A stretch of 64,000 bases of DNA from an uncultured Lachnospiraceae bacterium. Its GTDB lineage: Bacteria; Bacillota; Clostridia; Lachnospirales; Lachnospiraceae. Made by a program: the position numbers and the translations under genes. The notes beneath the pieces are model-generated. The model did no database searches, was not told where the DNA came from, and worked only from the letters and a program-made list of their open reading frames with translations. Positions 35,656 through 43,519 of the stretch are shown here, piece by piece (position 1 is the first letter of the stretch; every line of letters starts with the position of its first letter). Location: contig CAJTLU010000009.1 in the NCBI GenBank assembly GCA_910577175.1, forward strand, positions 1 through 64,000, in the 5' to 3' direction.

Positions 35656-37092
35656 ATGAAAAAGATAGTAGAAATTTTAGTAACAGTGTGTGCGCTGATA
35701 GCTGGCGTCGGCTTTTTGTTGTTCGGCGCTCCCTCATTTGTAAAGGCAATGCAGGGGGCAAAGCCGCTTGAGGCAGGTCAGACGTTTTCCCAGGTGGAGG
35801 GAGATTACATATCCTATGAGGCTGCATATCCGATTGCTTCCTGGGTGGCGGAGTATTATTCCGGCGACGAGGACAGGGCAAAGAAGATGGGCTATGTAGT
35901 ATATGATGCAGAACAGGAGGCATTTCTCACGGTGACAATCCCGGTCGACTATAAGGGAGCCTTGGAACAGCTGATGGATAACTTAGAGCTCAGGGCAAAG
36001 CTGCGGGCGGAAAAGGATATGGAGCCGGTTCTGGTGGAAGGTACGCCAAAGCGTATCGAGGGAAAGGCGACAAGGGAACCTCTTACCGCGCTGGCAAAGA
36101 GTCGGATACTTGAGCTTTACGACAGGTACGGAGGGATTGACGGGACCAAGAACCGCTCGGATTATGCGGAGCATTTCGGCGACTGCGATGAGTATGGCAG
36201 GGTATTAGAGGACCTGTGTGTTGCCTTAGTGCAGGGAAAGGAAATGGAATGGTACGCTATCGAGGACGGCTGTGTAAACGGGTTTACCCGGGGGCAACTG
36301 TTTCTTATCATGTTGGCTGCAGTTTTAAGCCTGCTGATTTTTGTGTTCCGTCTGATTTCGATGATAAAGAGCGGAAAGGCGGAGCCGTATAAGGCGTCTG
36401 CCGCAGACGGAAGGCTTAGACAGATAATTAACGCGCAGTGGTCCTGGGTAGCAGGCTGGTGCGACTACAGTATGAACAGGGGCCGCAGGCTTGCATATCT
36501 GTCTGCCGCAGGCGGGGCAGTAATTCTGACAGTTATCGGAGTTCTGGCAAAGATGCCGGTTCGCGGGATTCTTTCCTTTCATCTGCCGCTCGGACTGTTT
36601 TTAGGAGAGCTGACAGCATTGATGTTCTGGTTTTCCCAGAAGAAGCGTTCAAACCCGGATAAGATTCTTACGAAAATAGCAAAGAATCTGGAAAAGCAGC
36701 TGCCGTCTTCTGCCGAGCAGGATGCTTTTGCAGAGGATTTCCTGAATACAGGGTCAAGCGAATGGGTCTTCCGCGAGCAGTGCAAGGAGACGATGCTTTA
36801 CGGCGTAGTGGGAGAACGCTACTGGTCGGCGTTTTCCGGACTCGGAGTGGTTACCATTGTGGATTCGGAGAAGCTTCAGCGGATTGAGACAGAGGAAATT
36901 TCCGGTACGGTCAACGTGAACGGGGTGCGTACCAGATATCACTCCTGGGCAGCTAATTTCTTCTATCAGAGCGACGAGCCGAAGAAGAAATGTGATAAGG
37001 CGATTTCTTTTGAGACGAGTAATGGTATCGGGCATTTTATGACCCTTGTCCGGAGGAGGACGAATAACAGCATAGAGGTTATTTCCAAATAG
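35656..37092 (+). CDS. Unknown multi-span membrane protein
   Basis: 478 residues. An N-terminal signal anchor (~residues 5-25), a ~190-residue acidic extracytoplasmic domain, a span at ~216-238, a cytoplasmic loop, two closely spaced spans (~285-330), and a C-terminal cytoplasmic domain (~340-478) with ERYWSAFSGLGVVTIVDSEK. The C-terminal domain resembles that of the next protein (216 residues), so the two are probably divergent relatives; I believe related proteins are annotated as a domain of unknown function in Lachnospiraceae. Start ATG 35656 after AAAGGAGAG. Confidence 0.75.
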   Translation: MKKIVEILVTVCALIAGVGFLLFGAPSFVKAMQGAKPLEAGQTFSQVEGDYISYEAAYPIASWVAEYYSGDEDRAKKMGYVVYDAEQEAFLTVTIPVDYKGALEQLMDNLELRAKLRAEKDMEPVLVEGTPKRIEGKATREPLTALAKSRILELYDRYGGIDGTKNRSDYAEHFGDCDEYGRVLEDLCVALVQGKEMEWYAIEDGCVNGFTRGQLFLIMLAAVLSLLIFVFRLISMIKSGKAEPYKASAADGRLRQIINAQWSWVAGWCDYSMNRGRRLAYLSAAGGAVILTVIGVLAKMPVRGILSFHLPLGLFLGELTALMFWFSQKKRSNPDKILTKIAKNLEKQLPSSAEQDAFAEDFLNTGSSEWVFREQCKETMLYGVVGERYWSAFSGLGVVTIVDSEKLQRIETEEISGTVNVNGVRTRYHSWAANFFYQSDEPKKKCDKAISFETSNGIGHFMTLVRRRTNNSIEVISK

Positions 37093-37144
37093 GAAAAGGC
37101 AGGCGGCGCTTTTAGAACGCTGCTGGAAAGAGAAGGGGATTACT

Positions 37145-37795
37145 ATGATAAAGAAACTGACAATGAAGGAATGGATGGGGACAGGCTATGGGCTTCTGAT
37201 GTGTCTGGTACTCGCAGTCCCTGCACTCTGGTACTTCGGGCCTTCCGCGCTTGCGGCTCTGCGCGGCTCGGTTCCTGCGCTTGCAGGGAAGCAGTCCATG
37301 ACGAATATTTACGGGATGTCTGCCCTGGGGCTGTTCTTTCTGCTCCTTGCCCTGTTCATTGTGGGAAGGAAGCTTTCTGATTCCGTCGGAAAGAGAGTAA
37401 GGCGCTATCTGGAAAGCCGCCCGGATGTTACCGAGGAACAGCTGGACAGCGATTTTAGCATGGCGGAGAAAATCGGCAATGTCTGGATTGGAAGACGGTG
37501 GACCTTCAGCCATGAGCTGCGCTGTGTTTTACTGGAAAACGAGGGCATTGTGTGGGTGTTCAGCGAGAAGGAGCGGGTAAAGAACAACATAACCTACTAT
37601 CTTTGCTTCGGACTGGTCAGCGGAAAGGTTGAGCGGATGCGTGTACGGGAAAAGGACCTTACGCCGCTGATAGAAAGATATGGAAAAAGCCCGAGGATTC
37701 TGGCAGGCAACAGCCCGGAGTATAGCTATATGTTTCAAAACAATCTTGCTTCCTTTTTGAATCTGAAGTACAACGCAGAAGCGGAGAATAAATAA
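37145..37795 (+). CDS. Unknown membrane protein, short relative of the upstream gene
   Basis: 216 residues. Two membrane helices (~12-35 and ~55-78), then a soluble domain (~80-216) with GNVWIGRRWTFSHELRCVLL and a closing NLASFLNLKYN. The soluble part matches the C-terminal domain of the protein at 35656 in layout: 'hydrophobic-x-G-x-R-W-x-F' followed by two strands and a helix. 52 nt after that gene, same operon. Function unknown. Confidence 0.7.
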   Translation: MIKKLTMKEWMGTGYGLLMCLVLAVPALWYFGPSALAALRGSVPALAGKQSMTNIYGMSALGLFFLLLALFIVGRKLSDSVGKRVRRYLESRPDVTEEQLDSDFSMAEKIGNVWIGRRWTFSHELRCVLLENEGIVWVFSEKERVKNNITYYLCFGLVSGKVERMRVREKDLTPLIERYGKSPRILAGNSPEYSYMFQNNLASFLNLKYNAEAENK

Positions 37796-37851
37796 ATGTT
37801 CCCTGTTCCGGGCATACTGTTTCCAAAAAAGGAAGGTGGAACAGGAACAGT

Positions 37852-38565
37852 ATGGACAATGAGGAAAATAAATCTGGTGAGGAGAAAAAGGAGCAGCGCG
37901 AGGCCGCAAAGCAAAGGGATGAGAGGATTTCCGAGTACGGGCAGACGGTATTAAATGCCGAGGAGCCTGGAAAGCGGGTACATCTGCTTTCCATTATCGG
38001 GGAAATCGAGGGACACGAGTGTCTGGCGCAGAATGTAAAGACGACAAAGTATGAGCATGTGCTGCCGCAGCTTGCAGTTATTGAAGATGACAAAAGCATC
38101 GGCGGACTTCTGATTTTACTGAACACGGTCGGCGGCGATGTGGAAAGCGGTCTTGCGATTGCGGAAATGATTGCGTCGCTCAGCAAGCCGACGGTGTCGT
38201 TAGTGCTTGGCGGCGGACATTCCATCGGTGTGCCGCTTGCGGTATCGACCGATTATTCCTTTATCGTGCCGACCGGGACCATGATTGTACATCCGGTCCG
38301 TATGAGCGGTATGGTCATCGGGGCGCCGCAGACGTATGAGTATTTCCGGAGAATCCAGGACCGCATCACCGGCTTTATCGAGTCGCACAGCAAGGTCAAG
38401 CAGGAGCGCATCGAGGAGCTGATGTTAAAGGAAGGGGAACTCACAAAGGACCTTGGGACCATTCTTGTGGGAGAGGATGCGGTAAAGGAAGGACTGATTG
38501 ACGAGGTGGGCGGCATTCAGTCGGCAATGAAGAAGATTTATGAGATGATGGGGAAGCTTTCATAA
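37852..38565 (+). CDS. tepA: Clp-fold serine protease, TepA/YmfB type
   Basis: 237 residues. ClpP/crotonase fold with an acidic, charged 45-residue head. The oxyanion/GGD loop NTVGGDVESGLAIAEMI is followed by the nucleophile Ser in GGGHSIGVPLAV, His in MIVHPVRMSG and Asp in the IDEVGGIQSAM region. TepA-like proteins degrade peptides in the cytoplasm and have been linked to protein export and sporulation in Bacillus. In many Clostridia this gene is next to ftsK/spoIIIE; here it is 5 kb away, separated by carbohydrate genes. Confidence 0.88.
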   Translation: MDNEENKSGEEKKEQREAAKQRDERISEYGQTVLNAEEPGKRVHLLSIIGEIEGHECLAQNVKTTKYEHVLPQLAVIEDDKSIGGLLILLNTVGGDVESGLAIAEMIASLSKPTVSLVLGGGHSIGVPLAVSTDYSFIVPTGTMIVHPVRMSGMVIGAPQTYEYFRRIQDRITGFIESHSKVKQERIEELMLKEGELTKDLGTILVGEDAVKEGLIDEVGGIQSAMKKIYEMMGKLS

Positions 38566-38579
38566 AATAATGTGAAGTA

Positions 38580-38622
38580 AAGCAGGACAGCACTTTGTAA
38601 AAAGGCTGGTCCTGCTTATTTT
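38580..38622. terminator. Bidirectional terminator between tepA and the - strand genes
   Basis: AAGCAGGAC (38580-38588) pairs with GTCCTGCTT (38609-38617), followed by ATTTTGT. It sits between convergent genes. Confidence 0.65.
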
Positions 38623-38635
38623 GTAATCTTTTGGT

Positions 38636-38902
38636 TTACCGGAATAATGTACAGTTCCCGGACTCCCTGTAATACCGGATTCGTTCTTCAATCGGTCCCC
38701 TGCCGCAGCCGAGCTGTGCTCCGAGGCAGTCGATACAGAGAAAAGAGGAGGCGTTCCGGGAAATCAGCTTCATGTAAATTGCTTTGTCATCTGCCGCAAG
38801 AGCGGCGCCGCAGGCTTTACAGACAGAAGCATTCTGCGGCGCGCCGTTCTCTTGTTTTTCCGGCATTGTCTGTGGTTCCATTTCCCGGAAATAAGGATTC
38901 AT
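38636..38902 (-). CDS. Small zinc-ribbon protein
   Basis: 88 residues. CKACGAALAADDKAIYMKLI and later CIDCLGAQLGC give a four-Cys zinc-binding pattern. Its ATG overlaps the stop of the alpha-galactosidase gene (ATGA), which indicates translational coupling. It is not a shadow of another gene: no other frame is open with meaning here. Role unknown. Confidence 0.75.
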   Translation of the reverse strand: MNPYFREMEPQTMPEKQENGAPQNASVCKACGAALAADDKAIYMKLISRNASSFLCIDCLGAQLGCGRGPIEERIRYYRESGNCTLFR

Positions 38903-40065
38903 CGCTTTACGACCTTTGCACGGACAACGAGACAGTCATGCGCGGCAACGGTCGGCGCAAAGCGTTCGGTAAAGGTGCCGAGTTCTTTGTGCTCCCAGCA
39001 GTCATATAAAGAGAGCGCGGTGCCGGAGGCATACGGAAGTCCCATATCCCAGAACAGAAGCGGAAGCTCCCGGTTTCCTTCGCCGAGGTTGAAGAAGCCG
39101 ATTGCGAGGTCACCGTTGGCTAAGAGCTTGACCAGCATAAAGGCGTCATAGCCGTGGAACCACTGCGGCTCCGGCTTAATCCGGTAAGCGCCGCGGCATT
39201 CAGGGTCCTGGTTAATGGCAATCAGGTCCTTGTTTAAGAGAATATCCTTTGTTTCCTTGCTTGCTTTGCGGATATCGCAGCCAATCATAAGCGGGGAGCC
39301 CATCAGAGCCCAGAGGGAAAAATGGGTTTTGTATTCGGTGTCGGTGCAGCCGCCGACCTTGCTGCCGATAAAGTCATTATTGCTGCCGCCGTGCATGCCG
39401 ACCACCAGCATATCGATATCATTATGGCAATAGTTTCCGGTATAGCATTCCTTTTCCAATTGGGAAAGAGCAAGATTTTTAATAGAATCCCAGTTGTCCT
39501 GGATGTCGCCGGTAGAGCGGTACATATGGGCACCAGACTCCCGAATCCACTGATAGACATTATCCTCGCCCCAGTTGCAGGCAGAAAACAGGATGTCCCT
39601 GCCGCAGTTCTTTAAGGCAATTCCCATTCGTTTGTAAAGAAGCTCGCCGTTTATCTGACGCGGCTTAAAGCAGTAGTCATACTTGAGGAAATCGATGCCC
39701 CATGCCGCAAACTGTGCGGCGTCCTGAAATTCGTGCTCAAAGCTGCCCGGATATCCCGCGCAGGTGTGCGTTCCGGCACAGGAATACATGCCGAACTTCA
39801 GGCCCTTTTCGTGAATATAGTCAGCAAGCGCCTTCATGCCGCTCGGAAATTTCTTCGGGTCGGCAACCAGATTTCCGTTTTCATCCCGTTCACGCAGACT
39901 CCAGCAGTCGTCGATAACGATGTACTCGTAGCCTGCTTCCTGATAGCCTTCCGAGACAAAAAGGTCAGCCACCTCTTTTATCAGGGTTTCATTGATATCC
40001 CAGGTAAATGTGTTCCATGAGTTCCAGCCCAGCGCCGGAAGCATGCCTGTCTTAGAAATGGTCAT
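38899..40065 (-). CDS. Alpha-galactosidase, GH27
   Basis: 388 residues, cytoplasmic (no signal peptide). Hydrolyses terminal alpha-1,6-galactose, for example from raffinose-type sugars taken up by the cell. GH27 signatures: ALGWNSWNTF, IVIDDCWSLRERDENGNL, catalytic nucleophile Asp in FLKYDYCFK, acid/base Asp in RSTGDIQDNWDS, and GSPLMIGCDIRKA. The start follows CGGAGGA. A TATACT lies ~30 nt upstream on the - strand, but no good -35. No transporter or regulator is adjacent, so sugar import must be encoded elsewhere. Confidence 0.93.
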   Translation of the reverse strand: MTISKTGMLPALGWNSWNTFTWDINETLIKEVADLFVSEGYQEAGYEYIVIDDCWSLRERDENGNLVADPKKFPSGMKALADYIHEKGLKFGMYSCAGTHTCAGYPGSFEHEFQDAAQFAAWGIDFLKYDYCFKPRQINGELLYKRMGIALKNCGRDILFSACNWGEDNVYQWIRESGAHMYRSTGDIQDNWDSIKNLALSQLEKECYTGNYCHNDIDMLVVGMHGGSNNDFIGSKVGGCTDTEYKTHFSLWALMGSPLMIGCDIRKASKETKDILLNKDLIAINQDPECRGAYRIKPEPQWFHGYDAFMLVKLLANGDLAIGFFNLGEGNRELPLLFWDMGLPYASGTALSLYDCWEHKELGTFTERFAPTVAAHDCLVVRAKVVKR

Positions 40066-40238
40066 GTAAGTTCCTCCGTTTTTTTCATTCTCTTAGTATA
40101 GGCAAAAACACCCATACGTTATTCTGATTATATCGTTTTGCAAAGAAAAATTCAATGCTTTTTTCTGCCTGAGTTTCTGCATTTTTTAGCAACCCCGTAA
40201 AGTCCCGGAGACTGTGTAACATACGGCGGGATACAAAA

Positions 40239-40252
40239 TGCGGAAACTCAAG
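40239..40252 (+). repeat. Dispersed repeat, copy 3 (TGCGGAAACTCAAG)
   Basis: Exact 14-mer match to 3627-3640, ending 17 nt before the -35 box of the esterase promoter. Confidence 0.6.
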
Positions 40253-40269
40253 TTTTTTCCATGGGTTTG

Positions 40270-40299
40270 TTGACGGGAAGGGAGAGTGTGGGCTATAAT
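40270..40299 (+). promoter_or_regulatory. Promoter of the esterase gene
   Basis: TTGACG (40270-40275), 18-nt spacer, TATAAT (40294-40299). Confidence 0.65.
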
Positions 40300-40373
40300 G
40301 ATAGTACCAAATACGATTTTGCGGAGGAAAAAATGAAGAAAGGAAGGGGTTTCTAAAGAGCGGCTACGGGGCA

Positions 40374-41474
40374 GTGATTTTATTGTCGATGTTACTGATT
40401 ACAGCAGGCTGTATGAAGAAGAAGGATGTTGCGCCGACGCCGGAACCGACAAAGGAAGCGACGCCGGAGCCGACAAAGACACCGACGCCGGAACCGACAA
40501 AGGAAGCGACACCGGAGCCGACGAAGGAAGCAACGCCGGAACCGACAAAGGTGGCAATGCCGGAGCCGACGAAGGAAGCAACACCAGAGCCGACCAAGGC
40601 GGCAACGGTTGATGCATGGTTTGATTTTGGGAAAGGAAATCATATGGAGAATATCGAGATTGAAACCTTTTGTCCGTCTGCGTATCAGACGAACCGGATT
40701 GATGTGATGTACGGGAAGATGGTAAAAACCAGCTATTATTCTACGACCTGCGAAAAGGACAGAAATGTGATTGTTTTGCTGCCGCAGGGGTATACCGAAG
40801 AAAAGGAATACCCGGTGCTGTATGTGCTGCACGGTATTTTTGGCAACGAGACTTCCATGATCGGGGATGGAAACAGCGGTATCCGTATTGCGGTCGGAAA
40901 TATGATGGCAGAGGGGATAGCGAAAGATATGATACTGGTATTCCCATATATGTATGCCAGCAAGACGCAGGATGTATGTACGGCAATCGACGCGGAAAAC
41001 GCTGCGGCATACGACAACTTTATCAATGACCTTACCACTGACCTGATGCCGTTTCTGAAGGAAAATTATTCGGTAGCAGAAGGCAGGGAAAATACGGCGA
41101 TTATCGGCTTTTCCATGGGAGGCAGGGAGTCGCTTGCCATTGGTTTTCTGCGTCCGGATTTGTTCGGCTATGTCGGAGCGATTGCGCCGGCGCCGGGACT
41201 GACACCGGGAAAGGACTGGGCAATGTCACATCCGGGGCAGTTTGCAGAGGAGGAGTTAAGGTTTGCGGAGGATGTGGAAAGCCCGTATGTTCTTATGCTC
41301 TGCTGCGGCGATAAGGACAGCGTGGTCGGAACCTTCCCGCAGAGCTATCATACGATTTTAAGCCGGAATGAGGTAAATCACCTCTGGTGGATAGTTCCGG
41401 GCTCAGACCATGGGGACCCGGCAATTATTAGCGGGATTTACAATTTCTGTAAGGTGATTTTTAAGGCAGAGTAA
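40374..41474 (+). CDS. Esterase (CE1-like) lipoprotein with TPEPTKEA repeats; start region frame-disrupted
   Basis: 366 residues from the GTG at 40374. The open frame begins inside a lipoprotein signal peptide: hydrophobic ILLSMLLITAGC with the lipobox Cys at 13, but no basic head. Seven 8-residue repeats of the TPEPTKEA type (~22-77) form a stalk, followed by an alpha/beta-hydrolase of the esterase-D/feruloyl-esterase type: YPVLYVLHGIFGNE, nucleophile Ser in IGFSMGGRESLAIG, Asp in CCGDKDSV and His in VPGSDHGDP. Upstream, ATG 40333 with GGAGGA would supply the missing head (MKKGRGF) but hits a stop; a one-base shift near GGGGTTT (40347-40352) joins it exactly to the signal peptide. Hence a frameshift mutation, phase variation or sequence error is likely. 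Confidence 0.82.
   Translation: MILLSMLLITAGCMKKKDVAPTPEPTKEATPEPTKTPTPEPTKEATPEPTKEATPEPTKVAMPEPTKEATPEPTKAATVDAWFDFGKGNHMENIEIETFCPSAYQTNRIDVMYGKMVKTSYYSTTCEKDRNVIVLLPQGYTEEKEYPVLYVLHGIFGNETSMIGDGNSGIRIAVGNMMAEGIAKDMILVFPYMYASKTQDVCTAIDAENAAAYDNFINDLTTDLMPFLKENYSVAEGRENTAIIGFSMGGRESLAIGFLRPDLFGYVGAIAPAPGLTPGKDWAMSHPGQFAEEELRFAEDVESPYVLMLCCGDKDSVVGTFPQSYHTILSRNEVNHLWWIVPGSDHGDPAIISGIYNFCKVIFKAE
40437..40604 (+). repeat. Seven tandem 24-bp repeats encoding the TPEPTKEA stalk
   Basis: Seven near-identical 24-base units (ACGCCGGAACCGACAAAGGA-like) encode eight residues each; units differ at third positions and in the last two codons. Such repeats can expand or contract by slippage. Confidence 0.85.
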
Positions 41475-41497
41475 AGTAAAGAGTTTATAAGGGACTG

Positions 41498-41547
41498 CAC
41501 AGGGGAACGGGAGGACAGGAGCAGGTCTTTCCTCCTGTGCCCTTGTG
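41498..41547 (+). terminator. Long hairpin after the esterase gene
   Basis: An 18-nt arm (41498-41515) pairs with 41530-41547 with two G-U pairs and one mismatch. There is no U-tract, so termination is uncertain; it may stabilise the 3' end. Confidence 0.45.
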
Positions 41548-41593
41548 TAGTGGGAAGAAAGAGATGTATCGGAACAGGAGAGAGGCATGCCGC

Positions 41594-41764
41594 ATGAAAA
41601 GATATGAAATTTACAAGCATATCGGAGCTTTATCCCAATCAAATAATGGATGGAGAAAAGAATTGAATTTTATTTCATGGGAAGGGAAAGAGCCTGTTTA
41701 TGATATCCGGACATGGAATGCAGAGCATACGGAGTATGGAAGGGTTTTGGATACTTTTATCTGA
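41594..41764 (+). CDS. YdbC-like (PC4 family) protein, short
   Basis: 56 residues. KRYEIYKHIGALSQSNNGWR and KELNFISWEGKEPVYDIRTW match the PC4-like YdbC family, which binds single-stranded DNA; normal members have ~70-75 residues and end in a helix after 'DIRxWxxxHxxMGKG'. Here the end reads EYGRVLDTFI and stops, so the C-terminal helix is missing, probably by a frameshift around GGAAGGGTTTTGG (41738-41750). The start is ATG 41594; the ribosome site GGAGAGAGGC is fair. Confidence 0.6.
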   Translation: MKRYEIYKHIGALSQSNNGWRKELNFISWEGKEPVYDIRTWNAEHTEYGRVLDTFI

Positions 41765-41802
41765 TAAAAGCAGTATTCGAAACAGGACGGAGGAATGATT
41801 TT

Positions 41803-42396
41803 ATGAAACTGTTAATCATAAGACACGGGGAAAGCGAAGCGGATATTCTCAAGGTACATGAAGGCAGAGCCGATTTTGAACTGACCGGGCGCGGGCATCG
41901 TCAAGCGGAAGCTATGGGCAGATATGTCAGTCAGAACTATCAGGTTGAAAAGATTTATCACAGTACGTTGAAAAGAGCTGTGCAGACAGCACATCATCTG
42001 GCTTCACAAACCGGCGCACCTCTTATCTCCGACGAACGCCTGATGGAGTTTAACAATGGTCTGCTTGCAGGATTAAAGCATAGTGTTGTCGTTGAAAAAT
42101 ATCCGCAGGTTGAAGTACCATTACATTCCGCTCTTTACGAGCAGGAAAGTGTGCTTGAATTCAGATATAGAGCCGAGTTTATGCTGTCAAAGATACTCTC
42201 GGAAAATGATGAAAACAGTACGGCAGCCGTAGTTACCCACGGCGGTATGATTAATCAGCTTTACCGCGCATTTTTCAGATTGCCCGTAGATGCGGAATAT
42301 GTATTCCGGACGGGTGACACGGGGATTCATGAATGGATTATCAGCGGGAACTCCCGTATCGTCGTGAAATCAAATTTTGTACCGCACGATATATAA
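41803..42396 (+). CDS. Histidine phosphatase family protein (phosphoglycerate-mutase-like)
   Basis: 197 residues. Phosphohistidine motif LLIIRHGESEADI at the N-terminus, Arg in STLKRAVQTA, Glu in RLMEFNNG and second His in VVTHGGMINQLY. Likely a small-molecule phosphatase; substrate unknown. Start ATG 41803 after CGGAGGA. It is near but not coupled to the YdbC-like gene. Confidence 0.88.
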   Translation: MKLLIIRHGESEADILKVHEGRADFELTGRGHRQAEAMGRYVSQNYQVEKIYHSTLKRAVQTAHHLASQTGAPLISDERLMEFNNGLLAGLKHSVVVEKYPQVEVPLHSALYEQESVLEFRYRAEFMLSKILSENDENSTAAVVTHGGMINQLYRAFFRLPVDAEYVFRTGDTGIHEWIISGNSRIVVKSNFVPHDI

Positions 42397-42513
42397 CGTC
42401 TCATTATCAATCAGTGATTGCAGCAGAATGGTGAGAATCTGGAACGGATGAAACGGTATCCTGCCAATAAAAACAAAGGGGACGACGCCTGATAAGGACG
42501 GGGTCCGGGATGG

Positions 42514-42555
42514 AAGAAGGGATTAGCATCTTGTGCGGCAGTCCCTTCTTTTTTA
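42514..42555 (+). terminator. Terminator after the phosphatase gene
   Basis: AAGAAGGGA (42514-42522) pairs with TCCCTTCTT (42542-42550), followed by TTTTA. Confidence 0.75.
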
Positions 42556-42557
42556 CC

Positions 42558-42568
42558 GGAAACTCAAG
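42558..42568 (+). repeat. Dispersed repeat, copy 4 (GGAAACTCAAG)
   Basis: Here the repeat forms an inverted repeat with the promoter's -35 box: CCGGAAACTCAA against TTGAGTTTTTCCGG (2-nt bulge). Confidence 0.55.
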
Positions 42569-42575
42569 TCGGGGG

Positions 42576-42604
42576 TTGAGTTTTTCCGGAATTTCTTATA
42601 TAAT
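42576..42604 (+). promoter_or_regulatory. Promoter of uppP
   Basis: TTGAGT (42576-42581), 17-nt spacer, TATAAT (42599-42604). The -35 lies in the right arm of the inverted repeat described at 42558. Confidence 0.65.
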
Positions 42605-42635
42605 GAAATGATAGGAAATGAAAAGAGGAAGTAAA

Positions 42636-43496
42636 ATGGAACTGATAAAAGCAATTATTCTCGGGCTGATTCAGGGGCTGGCGGAGTTTCTGCCCATCAG
42701 TAGTTCGGGGCATCTGGCAATTTTTAAGCATGTGCTCCAGTTTGATACGGAGACAGGGCTTTTGTTTGACGTGCTGCTGCATTTAGGGACGTTAGCCGCG
42801 GTTTTTGTAGCGTTCCGCAAGGATATTTTTGAGCTGGTAAAGGAGGGCTTTTCCATTATCGGCGGGTTTTTTAAAAGCGTGTATCTGTGTCTGGCAAAGC
42901 GGCAGAGGTGGCAGCCGGTGGTTACGACGCCGTACCGCCGTTTTGTTATGCTGGTGATTGTCTCTACGATACCGACGGGAATTATGGGGGTTCTGCTAAA
43001 GGATGTCATCGGCGCTGCTTCCGCAACGCTGCTTGTGCCGGGGATTCTTCTGCTTTTGAACGGCGTGCAGCTCTTGGTTTCGGACCATCTTGCCGACGGG
43101 AAGCTTACGGCAGCGGATGCCTCCTATCCGAAGGCGGCGGTTGTCGGCGTGGCACAGGGCGTGGCTACGTTCCCGGGAATTTCCCGTTCCGGTACGACGA
43201 TTACGGCGTGCCTTGCGTGTGGGTTTTCAAGGGAGTTTGCGGTAAAGTATTCCTTTATTATGTCAATCCCGGCAATTCTTGGCGCGCTTGTGTTAGAGCT
43301 TCTGGATTTTTCGCCAGAACTGCTTTCGGCGTCCGAGATAGTGAACTATCTGACGGGAACCGTGATTGCAGGACTGGTGGGCTATGTGTGCATCAAAACG
43401 ATGCTTGTGATTGTAAGGGGAAAGAAGTTTAAGTATTTTGCATATTACTGCTTTGCCATGGGCGCATTTGCGGTAATGTTCAGCCTTTTGGCATAG
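42636..43496 (+). CDS. uppP: Undecaprenyl-diphosphatase
   Basis: 286 residues, ~8 membrane helices. Recycles the lipid carrier for wall synthesis by removing phosphate from C55-PP; overexpression gives bacitracin resistance (BacA). Signature motifs: GLAEFLPISSSGHLAIFKH near the N-terminus and QGVATFPGISRSGTTITACL (~residues 170-190). Start ATG 42636 after AGAGGAA. Confidence 0.96.
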   Translation: MELIKAIILGLIQGLAEFLPISSSGHLAIFKHVLQFDTETGLLFDVLLHLGTLAAVFVAFRKDIFELVKEGFSIIGGFFKSVYLCLAKRQRWQPVVTTPYRRFVMLVIVSTIPTGIMGVLLKDVIGAASATLLVPGILLLLNGVQLLVSDHLADGKLTAADASYPKAAVVGVAQGVATFPGISRSGTTITACLACGFSREFAVKYSFIMSIPAILGALVLELLDFSPELLSASEIVNYLTGTVIAGLVGYVCIKTMLVIVRGKKFKYFAYYCFAMGAFAVMFSLLA

Positions 43497-43519
43497 ATTT
43501 GAGGAGGAAGAGGAAGGAA

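Larger units (their letters stand above)
40066..40332. other. Divergent intergenic region between the alpha-galactosidase and the esterase
   Basis: About 270 bases with no gene. It contains the weak - strand promoter of the galactosidase, a copy of the dispersed repeat (40239-40252) and the + strand promoter of the esterase (40270-40299). Confidence 0.5.

Noticed and set aside
40364..40832. Open frames opposite and alongside the TPEPTKEA repeat (Val-Gly-Ser-rich, Arg-rich)
   Set aside because: They are translations of the 24-bp repeat in other frames; only the + strand frame joins a recognisable enzyme.
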